Positions 9,360 through 18,251 of a stretch of DNA of 64,000 nt are shown one piece after another; the first letter of the stretch is position 1, and each line of letters begins with the position of its first letter. This stretch comes from DAOTWA01 sp963702935. Its GTDB lineage: Bacteria; Chloroflexota; Anaerolineae; Anaerolineales; Anaerolineaceae. The stretch is from contig OY969772.1 of NCBI GenBank assembly GCA_963702935.1, positions 3,100,001-3,164,000 of the forward strand. Direction: 5' to 3'. The notes under the pieces were generated by a model that saw only the letters and a list, made by a program, of their open reading frames with translations, was not told the DNA's origin and made no database searches. The position numbers were made by a program, and so were the translations under genes.

Positions 9360-9734
9360 CACGGGTTGGGCTGGACGGGAATCTACCAACCTTCGGTTTC
9401 TCCTGGCAGTTTGTGTCATTACCCTCGCCCATAGGGCGCGCAAGGCGGCGGGTACGCAGAGCGGCGCGAGCCCTGGGTGTCCTTTGCCCCAAAGGCACGC
9501 ACAGCGCCAGGGCGTAGCGATCTCAAGGCCGGCGTCTCGAGGGGGACGCAGGGGAGGCGCGCTATTCTTCCCCTTGACAGGGAAGGCCCTCGGGAGGTAT
9601 GAATAAGCCAGCGGACGGGTTTGTGCTGTGTACGCTGCCCCCGCCGACTACGGGCGCTTACCAGGCTTTGCGAGGAAAGACGGTGTTGGCGGAGAAATGA
9701 GACGGAAAGATAAACACGAAGGAGAGGCCGCCCG
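9360..9734. other. Intergenic stretch without a convincing gene
   Basis: The 375 bp between the divergent A2M-like and HAD genes contain only short open frames. A TTGACA near 9575 and a GGGAGGT just before an ATG at 9599 precede a 33-codon frame that I do not accept as a gene. A GGAGAGG Shine-Dalgarno precedes the HAD start at 9735. Confidence 0.5.
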
Positions 9735-10409
9735 ATGCAATACCATTTATTGATCGACGCCGACGACACCCTGTGGGAAAACAATATCTATTTCGAGCAA
9801 GCCATTGACGCCTTTATCGCGCTGCTCGATCACCCTCGCCTTTCTCGGGAGGAAGTGCGAGCTGTGCTGGACGGGGTGGAAAGGGGCATGGGCTACGGAT
9901 CGGCCAGTTTCACCCGGAGCCTGGTCGAAACCTACCGCCGCCTGACAGAGAAAGACTCTCTTGGAGGGAACGTCGAGCAAGTCCGCCGGTTGGGAGAAGC
10001 CGTTGGCGCGCACCCCATGCAGCTCATGCAGGGAGTTGAGGACACGCTGGACTATTTATCCCCCCGCCACGATCTGGTGCTGCTGACCAAGGGAGATCTC
10101 GAAGAACAAAAGCTGAAGGTCGAACGATCGGGCATCGCGGAACGTTTCCGGCAGGTGCTCATCGTTCCAGAGAAAGACGTGGCTACCTATCAGCAGATCG
10201 TGCGCGAGTTACAGGTCGATCCGAAGCTTACGTGGATGATCGGCAATTCCCCTCGCTCCGACATCAATCCTGCGCTGGCTGCCGGGCTCAACGCTGTGTT
10301 CATTCCGCATCCACACACCTGGCGCCTCGAGCACGAAGAGGTTCAGGAGGCCGGTGAGGGGCGCATGCTGAGGCTGTCGACCTTTGCGGATCTGCGCAGC
10401 TATTTCTAG
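9735..10409 (+). CDS. HAD-superfamily hydrolase
   Basis: This 224-residue cytoplasmic protein has the HAD nucleophile motif DADDT (Asp8, Asp10), a helical cap region, motif II as LLTKGD, and a late GNSPRSDINPA motif for Mg2+ binding. The fold resembles the haloacid dehalogenase/phosphoglycolate phosphatase branch. The substrate cannot be read from sequence. It stands alone on the plus strand, convergent with the ABC permease operon; the gap holds a 10-bp perfect hairpin. Confidence 0.85.
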   Translation: MQYHLLIDADDTLWENNIYFEQAIDAFIALLDHPRLSREEVRAVLDGVERGMGYGSASFTRSLVETYRRLTEKDSLGGNVEQVRRLGEAVGAHPMQLMQGVEDTLDYLSPRHDLVLLTKGDLEEQKLKVERSGIAERFRQVLIVPEKDVATYQQIVRELQVDPKLTWMIGNSPRSDINPALAAGLNAVFIPHPHTWRLEHEEVQEAGEGRMLRLSTFADLRSYF

Positions 10410-10434
10410 GAAGGGCTTTTCCCTTCACCCCTGG

Positions 10435-10457
10435 CCCCTCTCCCAGCGGGAGAGGGG
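10435..10457. repeat. GC-rich palindromic intergenic element
   Basis: CCCCTCTCCC and GGGAGAGGGG form a perfect 10-bp stem with a 3-nt loop between two convergent genes. It resembles the short CCCTCTCCC-type palindromes scattered in many bacterial genomes and could end transcription on either strand, though neither side has a proper T-tract. Confidence 0.6.
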
Positions 10458-10472
10458 AAAAGAACGGCCAGG

Positions 10473-11408
10473 TTAACTAACTTTGCCGCGCAGACGGGGG
10501 TCGAGGGCGTCGCGCAGGCCGTCTCCTAACAGGTTGAAGGCTAGCACGGTGAGCATGATCGCTACGCCGGGAAAGAAGACCAGATGGGGGGCATTGAATA
10601 CGCTGTTGCGCTCTTCGCCCAGCATCAAGCCCCATTCCGGGGTGGGGGCTTCGGCGCCCAGGCCCAGGAAGGACAGGGCTGCGGCATCCAAAATGGCGGT
10701 GGCGATTCCCAGGGTGCCGCGCACGATCAGTGGGGTGAGGGCGTTGGGGAGGATGCGGCTGAACAACAGGCGCAGGTGCGAGGCGCCCAGGGCGCGCGAG
10801 GCGCTGACGTAGTCCAGTTCCTTGATGGAGAGGATACTGGCGCGGATGAGACGGGCGTAGATGGGGATGGAGACGAATCCGATCGCCAGCAAGGCGTTGA
10901 TCAGGCCCGGCCCGAGCACGCTGACGATGGCGATGGCCAGCAGCAGGCTCGGAAAAGCCATGAGCACGTCCATGACGCGCATGATGACGTTGTCGATCCA
11001 TCCGCCTACGTAGCCGGCAATGGCTCCCAGCAGGCCGCCGATGAGGATGGCGAAGGTGATCGTGGAGAGGCCGATCTGCAGGGAGAGGCGCGAGCCGAAG
11101 ATGACGCGGGAGAACAGGTCGCGGAAATTGCTATCCACGCCCATGATGTGCTGTTCCTGATTGGCAGGGCAGCCCAAAAGATGGATGCAGGGGGGAGCGC
11201 GGCGGATGGCGGTCTGCAAAGAAGCCGTCGGATCGTAAGGTGCGATCAAGGGGGCAAAAATAGCCGTCAGAATCAGGAGGCCGAGCAAAACCATGCCCAC
11301 CTGGGCGGAGCGGTGGCGTAGCAGCCGGCGCAGCGCCTCGACGGTGGGGGACTGCCGCTCGTAAATCGATTCGGAGCTGAGGGTCGGGACTTGTGCTTCA
11401 GCGCTCAT
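10473..11408 (-). CDS. Peptide/oligopeptide-type ABC transporter permease, DppC/OppC family
   Basis: A 311-residue inner-membrane permease. After a cytoplasmic N-terminus it has the first membrane span (VGMVLLGLLILTAIFAPLIA), the typical LGVDSNFRDLFSRV-like MGVDSNFRDLFSRVI stretch, then five further spans. The EAA loop lies around SASRALGASHLRLLFSRILPN, where the ATPase would dock. It follows the DppB-type permease with only a 5-bp gap and ends the operon. No ATPase genes follow, so the transporter must borrow OppD/OppF-type subunits encoded elsewhere. Confidence 0.93.
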   Translation of the reverse strand: MSAEAQVPTLSSESIYERQSPTVEALRRLLRHRSAQVGMVLLGLLILTAIFAPLIAPYDPTASLQTAIRRAPPCIHLLGCPANQEQHIMGVDSNFRDLFSRVIFGSRLSLQIGLSTITFAILIGGLLGAIAGYVGGWIDNVIMRVMDVLMAFPSLLLAIAIVSVLGPGLINALLAIGFVSIPIYARLIRASILSIKELDYVSASRALGASHLRLLFSRILPNALTPLIVRGTLGIATAILDAAALSFLGLGAEAPTPEWGLMLGEERNSVFNAPHLVFFPGVAIMLTVLAFNLLGDGLRDALDPRLRGKVS

Positions 11409-11413
11409 GAGGA

Positions 11414-12490
11414 CTAATCCAATCGGATGCGAGGGTCAAGGTAAGCATAAGAAAGATCTACGATCAGGTTTACCAGAACAAAGATGACCGCAATGACCAG
11501 TGTAAACCCCTGCACCACCGGATAATCGCGCGCCAGAATGCCCTGAACCAGGGCCGTGCCCACCCCGGGCAACGCAAACACCGTCTCGGTCAGCACTGCG
11601 CCCGAGAGCAAAGCGCCCGTCTCCAGGCCGATGATGGTCACGATGGGGATGAGCGCATTGCGGAAAGCGTGCTTGGACAACACCAGGCGCTCTTTCAAGC
11701 CCTTGGCGCGCGCAGTACGCACATAATCCAGCCCGAGCACTTCCAACATGCTGGAGCGCGTCATGCGGGCGATGACCGCCAGGGGGATCGTGCCGACTGC
11801 CACGGCGGGCAAGATCAGGTGCCAGAGGCCGTCTTTCAACATGGCGAAGTCGCCGGTAATCAGGCTGTGCAAGATGACCGAATTCGAGACGAATTGCACC
11901 ATGAAATCCACCAGGGGCGAAGGATTGTCGAGATGCCAGACCTGGGTCAGCGGGGTGAGGCTGAAGGTGGACGACAGCCGCCCCGAAGGCGGAATGAAGA
12001 AAGGTGTGCCCTTCAGGAGGAGGGCAAAAATGTAGGCCAGCATCATTCCCAGCCAGAAGACCGGCATGGAAACGCCTATATTGGCCACGATCATCGTGCC
12101 TACGTCGGTGGGACTGTTGCGGCGGATGGCAGACACCACCCCAAGCAAGATGCCCATCGTAGTGGCAAAGATCATGGCGAAGAAGGCCAGCTCGATGGTC
12201 ATGGGCAGGCGCTGGGCGATCACTTCGGTGACCGGCTGGCCGGTCTTGATCGAAGTGCCGAAATCTCCATGAATAAGGTTGTCGACGTAGCGCGCAAACT
12301 GGATGGGGATGCTATCGTTCAATCCGTAGCGCTGCTTGAATTGATTGCAGGTGGCTTGCGTGGCGCGCTCACCCAGCATGACCACGCAGGGATCGCCCGG
12401 GATCAGACGGACGATAGCAAAGGTGACCAGCATGATTCCGAGCATGACTGGCAGGAGAAAAATCAATCTGCGGGCGATGAACTGTAACAT
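11414..12490 (-). CDS. Peptide/oligopeptide-type ABC transporter permease, DppB/OppB family
   Basis: A 358-residue permease when started at the ATG at 12490 (MLQFIARRLIFLLPVMLG, the usual N-terminus of the family); an in-frame TTG lies 15 nt upstream. It has the conserved GDP segment (RLIPGDPCVVMLG), the YGLNDSIPIQF stretch and an EAA loop near RTARAKGLKERLVLSKHAFRNALIP. It heterodimerises with the next gene product to form the channel. Its position between the binding protein and DppC-like permease is standard. Confidence 0.93.
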   Translation of the reverse strand: MLQFIARRLIFLLPVMLGIMLVTFAIVRLIPGDPCVVMLGERATQATCNQFKQRYGLNDSIPIQFARYVDNLIHGDFGTSIKTGQPVTEVIAQRLPMTIELAFFAMIFATTMGILLGVVSAIRRNSPTDVGTMIVANIGVSMPVFWLGMMLAYIFALLLKGTPFFIPPSGRLSSTFSLTPLTQVWHLDNPSPLVDFMVQFVSNSVILHSLITGDFAMLKDGLWHLILPAVAVGTIPLAVIARMTRSSMLEVLGLDYVRTARAKGLKERLVLSKHAFRNALIPIVTIIGLETGALLSGAVLTETVFALPGVGTALVQGILARDYPVVQGFTLVIAVIFVLVNLIVDLSYAYLDPRIRLD

Positions 12491-12603
12491 TTCACACTCT
12501 ATCAAACCAGAATACGAAGATGGGGCCAGCCGCCGGGCTTGCGAAGCGCTCTGCTGGCGGGCCCCATCTTCACTATCAACTCAACTGAAAATGCTCTGTC
12601 AAC

Positions 12604-14364
12604 TTATTGCTTGGCGTTGAGGAACGCACCAAAGAACGTGCCGAAGTAGGCGAAGGTGCCGGTGCGGCCCTTGTGGTTCGGGCTGGAGGCGTCCCAGAGA
12701 GCCTGGTAGGTGGCTACTACGTCGTTGGCGTCCAGCTCCTTGCCGTCGAAGAACTTGACACCGTGGCGCAGGTTGAAGGTCCATTCGGTGGCGTCAGCAT
12801 TGGGCGACCAGGTTTCGGCCAGGCCGGCCTGGACATCCACGCCGCCCACCTTGTAGGAGAGCAAGGCGTCGTACATCTGCTCGCAAGCGCGCAGGGTCTC
12901 GCCGTCTTCCTCGTCACTGCACCACAGAGCAGCCGGCTCGCCGGATTGCACGAAGACGAGCTGGTCGCCGGAGGCGGGGGTCATGACTGAGAAGATTTCG
13001 TTGCCCAAGGGGCTGGCGTGCGCGCCCTGAACGGCAGCCTTGAAGACGGTCGCCGAAGCGCCGTAGGCCACCGGGATCATGGGCACGTGCTGATTGAGCA
13101 GGTCGTTGACCTTGTCATAGTGCTGCTGGCGGGCGGCCGGGTCACTCAATTGGGCTGCCGCCTGGATCTCGGAAACGATGTCGGGGAAGGGCGTGCCGAA
13201 CTGCTTGTTGTTCGCGTTGGCGAAGTGATAGTCAAAGAAGTCGGTGGCGCCGGGGTAGTCCGCGTTCCAACCCAGCAGGTAGAAGGCGCTCTGGCCGGCG
13301 GTGGTCGAGTCGATGAAAGCAGCCGATTCCATTTCGTTGAGCTTGACTTTCACGCCGATCTGAGCCAGCTCGGCCTGGATCTCCTGAGCCACCTGCTTAG
13401 GATTGGGCAGGTAAGCGCGGGAAACGTTGCGGTAGGACAGCGGAACTTCCTGGGTGAAATCGAAGCCGGCCTTGGTCAAGGCGTCCTTGGCGGCGGTGGG
13501 ATCGTAAGTAGCTCCCTTGAAATTGGCGTTGTAGCCAGGCTCGATGCCCGGGGGCATGAATTGTTCGGCGACGATGGAGCCGCCCGGGTAGAAGCTGTCC
13601 ACGATGCGCTGCTTGTTGATGGCCATGGCGAAGGCCTGGCGCACGGCTTCATTGTCGAAGGGCTTGATGGTGTCGTTGAAGCCGACGTAGAAGATGTTCA
13701 ACGGGCCGCGCGGATACAGCGTCAGGCTGGAGTCGCTCTGGATGGTCTGGAAATCTTCAGGAGCGGGATTGTCGATGCCATCGGCGGTGCCGGACTGAAG
13801 CTCGAGCAGGCGCTGGGAAGGCTGTTCGGCCCACTTGAAGACCACGGTCTGAGCCTTGGGGGGCGTGCCCCAGTAGTTGGGATTGGCGACGAAGGTGATG
13901 TGGTCGCCGCGCACCCATTCCTTGAGCATATAGGGGCCGGTGCCGTCAGGCTGGTCGCTCATCTTGACCGAGTCGCCGCCGTTCTGATCCAGGAAGTCCT
14001 TGCTCGTGATCGAGAAGACCGAGAAGGCCACCTTGGAGGCGAAGTCTGGGTCAGGCGCGCACAGGGTAAACTTCACCGTGTACTGATCTACGGCCTCGAT
14101 GGCTTTCAACTTGGCGGGGTTGTCAGCGGTGCCGTAATTGCAATCCGGGGCCACGACGCTCATAGGCTGGAAGTTAGAAACAGGAGCCGTGGTGGGCTGC
14201 ATCGCTTCGGTTGGAGCAGCCGTGGGCGGGACTGCTACTGCCTGGGTCGGGGCCTCTGTCGGCACCGGAGCGGCAGTGGGGGTGGCGGCAGTACCACATG
14301 CACTCAGCGCAAAGCTGAGTATCATGACTGCTGCCACCAGTGTAAACAGCGTGTTACGTTTCAC
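12604..14364 (-). CDS. Family-5 peptide-type binding lipoprotein with apparently permuted domain order
   Basis: This 586-residue lipoprotein starts at a GTG with a perfect AGGAGG 5 nt upstream; the signal ends LSFALSAC (Cys23) and a Thr/Pro-rich linker follows. Residues ~85-460 match the middle and C-terminal parts of DppA/OppA proteins (KAIEAVDQYTVKFTLC, GTGPYMLKEW, NPNYWG, VRQAFAMAINKQRIV, LGWNADYPG). The part that normally opens the mature protein (LVFVQSGEPAAL, DGETLRACEQMYDALLSYK, LAETWSP, LRHGVKFFDG, ANDVV) is instead at residues ~466-586. This is the arrangement expected of a circular permutation. It should capture peptides or similar ligands for the two permeases that follow. Confidence 0.9.
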   Translation of the reverse strand: MKRNTLFTLVAAVMILSFALSACGTAATPTAAPVPTEAPTQAVAVPPTAAPTEAMQPTTAPVSNFQPMSVVAPDCNYGTADNPAKLKAIEAVDQYTVKFTLCAPDPDFASKVAFSVFSITSKDFLDQNGGDSVKMSDQPDGTGPYMLKEWVRGDHITFVANPNYWGTPPKAQTVVFKWAEQPSQRLLELQSGTADGIDNPAPEDFQTIQSDSSLTLYPRGPLNIFYVGFNDTIKPFDNEAVRQAFAMAINKQRIVDSFYPGGSIVAEQFMPPGIEPGYNANFKGATYDPTAAKDALTKAGFDFTQEVPLSYRNVSRAYLPNPKQVAQEIQAELAQIGVKVKLNEMESAAFIDSTTAGQSAFYLLGWNADYPGATDFFDYHFANANNKQFGTPFPDIVSEIQAAAQLSDPAARQQHYDKVNDLLNQHVPMIPVAYGASATVFKAAVQGAHASPLGNEIFSVMTPASGDQLVFVQSGEPAALWCSDEEDGETLRACEQMYDALLSYKVGGVDVQAGLAETWSPNADATEWTFNLRHGVKFFDGKELDANDVVATYQALWDASSPNHKGRTGTFAYFGTFFGAFLNAKQ

Positions 14365-14499
14365 TTTCTCCTCCTTTGGACTATTGGGTTGAACGAAACG
14401 AATGGAATTGGGAAGTAGCGTGCGCCGGTGGTGTATCGTACACCGCCTTCTCCTCCCTTCCCCAAAACCCTACACTCTTTGAGACGTAGGTTATGCTTG

Positions 14500-14527
14500 A
14501 TTATACGGCAAATCACCAGAATTTCAA
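14500..14527 (-). promoter_or_regulatory. Strong promoter of the ABC transporter operon
   Basis: On the minus strand TTGAAA (14522-14527) is followed after 16 bp by TATAAT (14500-14505). The start codon of the binding protein is about 135 nt downstream, leaving a long leader in which no riboswitch fold was recognised. Confidence 0.75.
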
Positions 14528-14619
14528 CTATTCACCCCCTCGAGTTTTGAACTTTTCAGAATATCTACTTGGGTGTATACTGACTCCTCGCAACCTACTC
14601 CCGGCGTAAGAGGATCTCA

Positions 14620-15541
14620 TTGAAAAGAGCAATTAGCGTCAGCATCGGTTCTTCCAGGCGGGATAAAGCCGTGGAACTCGATCTGCTGGGTGAAATTGTT
14701 CGAAATCGAGCGCATCGGCACGGATGGGGACATGCAAAGAGCTGCCCGGCTGTATCAAGAGCTGGACGGCAAGGTGGATGCCTTTGGGGTAGGCGGCGCC
14801 GACCTGGGCTTGATGGTGGCCGGTACATGGTATCCGCTCTACTCAGCGCGCCCGCTCGTCCGTTACGTGCAGCATACCCCGGTGGTCGATGGGACCGGGC
14901 TAAAGACGACCCTGGAACGCCGGGCGGCTGCCGTGGTCGAGGCTCAAATTGGAAAATACGTGCGCGAGAAGAAGGTATTCATCGTCACGGCCGTGGATCG
15001 GTGGGGCGTGACGCGCGGCTTTATAGACGCGGGCTACGAATGCGTCCTGGGGGACATGATGTTTACCCTGGGACTGCCCATTGCGCTGCATTCGGAGCGC
15101 GGGCTGCGGCGGGCGGCTGCCTGCTTGATGCCGGTGGCCGGGCGGCTGCCTTTCAAATGGGTCTACCCGACGGGCAAGCAGCAGGAAAAGCACACGCCCA
15201 AGTGGGAGAAATATTTCCAGTGGGCGACGATCATCGCCGGCGATTGCCACTATATCAACCGCTATATGCCGGAGCGGCTGGCGGGCAAGGTGATCGTCAC
15301 CAACACGACTACGCCCGACGACGTGGCCTGTTTCCAAAAAGCAGGGGTGAAATACCTGGTCACTACCACACCCGTTTTGGAGGGGCGCTCGTTCGGCACC
15401 AATATGATGGAAGCGGCGCTCATCGCGGCGGCGGGACGTACCCAGCCGGTCGATTACGCCCGCGCGGGGGATTATTTCGAGAAGTTGGAGCAGCTCTTAG
15501 AGCGCCTGCATTTCGAACCGCAAGTACAGGAGCTGAATTGA
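14620..15541 (+). CDS. Quinate-5-dehydrogenase-like protein with apparent +1 frameshift near the start
   Basis: The main frame (from a GTG at 14690) encodes ERIGTDGDMQRAARLYQELD and GKVDAFGVGGADLGL, a family I recall being annotated as quinate 5-dehydrogenase in Chloroflexota; the biochemical assignment is tentative. The expected N-terminus, MKRAISVSIGSSRRDKAVE, lies in another frame from a TTG at 14620 with GAGG 7 nt upstream. Removing one A from the AAA at 14693-14695 joins them as LLGE-LFEIERIGTDGD. Downstream the stop is 4 nt before the nucleotidyltransferase gene, suggesting a three-gene operon. Confidence 0.7.
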
Positions 15542-15545
15542 TCCC

Positions 15546-16322
15546 ATGGATGTACTGATCACGGCCGGGGGAAAGCCCGGCCCTAAAGACCCGCTGTATG
15601 CGCAAACCCAGGGTGGATATAAAGCCCTGCTGGACGTGGCAGGCAAGTCCATGATCCAGTGGCTGCTGGACGCGCTCAGCGCATCCGAGCTGGTCGGACG
15701 GGTGGTGATCGTGGGCCTGCCGGTGTTCACGGACCTGGAGTGCAACAAGCCGGTCAGCATCCTGGCCGATGCGGGCACTCTGTTCGATAATGCCCGCAGC
15801 GGGCTGGCCGAGCTGACCAGGATGGACCCTACCCCGCGAGCGGTGCTGGCGACTTCCTCGGACATCCCTTGCGTGACGACCGAGATGGTGGATTGGATGA
15901 TCCGCACGGTGCAGGCCAGCGACGACCAGGTCTACTATAACGTGATTCCGCGTGAGGTGATGGAAGCGGCCTATCCGGGATCCAACCGCACCTACATCCG
16001 TTTGAAAGACGTGGAAGTATGCGGCGGGGACATGAACGCCTTGCACACCAGCCTGGCCGACAGCCAGGATCCGTTGTGGGATCGCATCCTCGAGGCGCGC
16101 AAGAACCCGTTGAAGCAAGCCTCCCTGCTGGGGTACGATACGCTCTTCTTTTTGATGTTGCATCGCATCAGCCTGGCCGAAGCGGCCAGGACCGTCAGCG
16201 GACGGTTGGGAATCCACGGCAAGGCCATCCTCTGCCCGTACGCCCAGGTTGGAATGGACGTGGACAAGCCGCACCAGCTCGAGATGGCGCGGGCGGAGCT
16301 GGCAAAACGGCAGCCGGTATGA
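15546..16322 (+). CDS. Nucleotidyltransferase-family protein (NTP_transferase fold)
   Basis: A 258-residue cytoplasmic protein opening MDVLITAGGKPGPKD, a variant of the LAAG-G nucleotide-binding loop of sugar-1-phosphate/MobA-type nucleotidyltransferases, followed by KALLDVAGKSMIQWLLDAL and the ATSSDIPCVT segment that supplies a metal-binding aspartate. Substrate unknown. It sits between the quinate-dehydrogenase-like gene and a PAP2 phosphatase, overlapping the latter as ATGA. A role in activating a sugar or isoprenoid head group would fit the neighbours but is only an inference. Confidence 0.8.
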   Translation: MDVLITAGGKPGPKDPLYAQTQGGYKALLDVAGKSMIQWLLDALSASELVGRVVIVGLPVFTDLECNKPVSILADAGTLFDNARSGLAELTRMDPTPRAVLATSSDIPCVTTEMVDWMIRTVQASDDQVYYNVIPREVMEAAYPGSNRTYIRLKDVEVCGGDMNALHTSLADSQDPLWDRILEARKNPLKQASLLGYDTLFFLMLHRISLAEAARTVSGRLGIHGKAILCPYAQVGMDVDKPHQLEMARAELAKRQPV

Positions 16323-16864
16323 ACTGGGGAGCTTTACTCGACCTGGACGCGCGGCTTTCGGCCAGGCTGCACCTGAGTGACAACGCCAGCCTGGCGCGCC
16401 GGCTGGCGATCTTCTTCGCCCATTCGGGCAATTCGTGGTTCTGGATGGTGGGGCTGGGATTGGTGTGGCTGTTCGGCGCCGGCGCGTGGCACCGCCTCGC
16501 GGCTTTGATGGCGGGCGGCGTGGTAGGTCTGGCGGTGCTGGTGCTGGCCATCAAGTTTCTGGTGCGCCGCCGCCGCCCCGAGGGGGAATGGGGCGCCATC
16601 TACCGCAATACCGATCCGCATTCTTTCCCTTCCGGGCACGCCGCGCGGGCTTTCATGCTGGCGGTGGTGGCCGTCGCATTGGGACCGGCCTGGTTTGGGG
16701 TGTTGCTGGCGATCTGGGCGCCGCTGGTGAGCCTGGCGCGCGTGGCCATGCGGGTGCATTATGTGTTGGACGTGGCTGCCGGGGCGCTGCTGGGCGTCGT
16801 GGCCGGGCTGGGACTGGCGGCGATCTACCCGCTGCTGGCCGGGCTGTTTCCGTTCCTGTTTTAG
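16319..16864 (+). CDS. PAP2-family membrane phosphatase
   Basis: A 181-residue membrane protein starting at the ATG that overlaps the previous stop codon. The three acid-phosphatase motifs are present: KFLVRRRRP (K-x6-R-P), PSGH within SFPSGHAARAF, and ARVAMRVHYVLDV (SR-x5-H-x3-D type, with Ala for Ser). About five hydrophobic spans are visible. Family members dephosphorylate undecaprenyl pyrophosphate or phosphatidic acid. The operon context is compatible with lipid-carrier metabolism. Confidence 0.88.
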   Translation: MNWGALLDLDARLSARLHLSDNASLARRLAIFFAHSGNSWFWMVGLGLVWLFGAGAWHRLAALMAGGVVGLAVLVLAIKFLVRRRRPEGEWGAIYRNTDPHSFPSGHAARAFMLAVVAVALGPAWFGVLLAIWAPLVSLARVAMRVHYVLDVAAGALLGVVAGLGLAAIYPLLAGLFPFLF

Positions 16865-16904
16865 GGGTCGTCCTCGAGCAGAGACGCAAAGCCGCAAAGC
16901 TCTT

Positions 16905-16931
16905 TAAAACGAAAGACCCCTCTTCAGGGGT
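16905..16931 (-). terminator. Terminator of the ATP-grasp gene
   Basis: On the minus strand ACCCCT and AGGGGT (16916-16931) form a short stem followed by CTTTCGTTTT. A CAGAGACGCAAAGCCGCAAAG motif, shared with 3.2 kb, lies next to it at about 16880-16899. Confidence 0.5.
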
Positions 16932-16964
16932 GAAAAGGGGCCGGTGGGGTAGCAAGTTCCAGGG

Positions 16965-18179
16965 TTACTCGAACAACATCGAGGCGGCAGTGGGCCGCAC
17001 CAACGCATTGAGAGCGCCCAGGTTGAGGGATTGCACCCGGCTGAGGCTGGGGCGCACCTGCAAGCCGAAGCGCGCGGCTCCCAGGTAGAGGATCTCCTGG
17101 ATCAGCTCCGAATAGCTCAAGCCGTCGGCGGCTGAAATGACTACCAGGTCGCTGAAGCCGGGAGTCAGCCCCGGCAGGGTGTTGATCTCCATTAGACAGG
17201 GCTGGCCGTAAGCATTGATGCGGATATCCACGCGGGAAACGTCCACCGCGCCGATGGCTTCGTGCGCCATCCTGGCGAGGTCTTGCAGCTCGCGGGACAG
17301 TTGCGGAGAGATCTTGGCCGGGCAGACGAAATCCGGCACGCCCGGCTCACCATAATTCAAGCTTTTGGCGTCGTGGCCGTAGACCCCAGGGGTGATGGAG
17401 TGGGTGTGATCCACCTCGAGCACGGGCAGGCGGTGATAACCGTCCGCATCGTAGAGATTGGGGTGCAGCGAGGCGGTGTGGGCGCCGGCGCGTCCCAGGA
17501 CGCCCACGGTGAACTCCCGGCCGGGGAGGTACTCTTCCACCAGGGCCGGCTCGCGATAGCTGGAAATTACCCAATGGATACGCGTGCGCAGGTCCGTCTC
17601 GTTCTCCACGATAGCGCCGGCGTCCATGCCCATGCCGGTGCCTTCACAAGCCGGCTTGACGAACATGGGGAAGCGCAGCTCGGCAGAGAGGGGCTCATTC
17701 CCGCTGACGAATTCCTGGAAGGCGGCGATCGGCAGGCCATGGTCGCGCCAGACGCGCTTGGTCATGGTCTTGTCCAACGCGATGGCATTGGCCAGGACGC
17801 GCGAGGCTGTGTAGGGGATGTGCATCATCTCCAAAAGGGCAGGCACCTGGGCTTCGCGCGCGTCTCCACCCAAACCCTCGGAAATATTGAAGCAGATGTC
17901 CGGATAGACATCGCGAAGTGTATAAGGTAAATTGGAATCGGCTGGGATAAAAATAGAGGTGTGGCCGTCGGCTTCGATTGCGGCCTGAATGGCCTGGATC
18001 GTCTCTTTTTTATCAAATTCCGCGCCGGCATCGGCTGGGCCATCTACGGGTAGCGAGGTCTCCCCCTTCTGGTTGGCAATAACAGCCACTCGCCATGGTC
18101 GCACCGGCAGCGGTCTGATACTGGGAGGCTTGTCGCTCTCGGAGGTAAACTCTTTATCTTGTAAGGAAATCTCGTCCAT
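16965..18179 (-). CDS. D-alanine-D-alanine ligase-like ATP-grasp enzyme
   Basis: A 404-residue ATP-grasp protein. The substrate-binding domain contains SEGLGGDAREAQVPALLE, followed by the ATP-grasp core (RFPMFVKPACEGTGMGM, ALVEEYLPGREFTVGVLG) and the metal-binding EINTLPGLTP at the end. It is longer than housekeeping Ddl (about 300-360) because of an N-terminal extension, and a divergent sequence leaves open another amino-acid or peptide ligase function. It is transcribed alone from a promoter shared back-to-back with chrA. Confidence 0.82.
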   Translation of the reverse strand: MDEISLQDKEFTSESDKPPSIRPLPVRPWRVAVIANQKGETSLPVDGPADAGAEFDKKETIQAIQAAIEADGHTSIFIPADSNLPYTLRDVYPDICFNISEGLGGDAREAQVPALLEMMHIPYTASRVLANAIALDKTMTKRVWRDHGLPIAAFQEFVSGNEPLSAELRFPMFVKPACEGTGMGMDAGAIVENETDLRTRIHWVISSYREPALVEEYLPGREFTVGVLGRAGAHTASLHPNLYDADGYHRLPVLEVDHTHSITPGVYGHDAKSLNYGEPGVPDFVCPAKISPQLSRELQDLARMAHEAIGAVDVSRVDIRINAYGQPCLMEINTLPGLTPGFSDLVVISAADGLSYSELIQEILYLGAARFGLQVRPSLSRVQSLNLGALNALVRPTAASMLFE

Positions 18180-18214
18180 AGTCGTTTCTGAATCTCCGTT
18201 GATTCATAAATAGT

Positions 18215-18240
18215 CGCTGATTCCTGTGGCTCAATCAGCG
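18215..18240. promoter_or_regulatory. Palindrome in the leader of the ATP-grasp gene
   Basis: CGCTGATT and AATCAGCG form an 8-bp inverted repeat with a 10-nt spacer, lying just downstream of the minus-strand promoter. It could be an operator or an RNA hairpin; no regulator was identified. Confidence 0.35.
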
Positions 18241-18251
18241 TACAATGAGTT

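Noticed and set aside
9599..9700. 33-codon frame in the gap before the HAD gene
   Set aside because: The Shine-Dalgarno abuts the ATG, and the product is short and unremarkable.
14365..14499. Riboswitch in the long leader of the ABC operon
   Set aside because: No conserved riboswitch core was recognised by eye.
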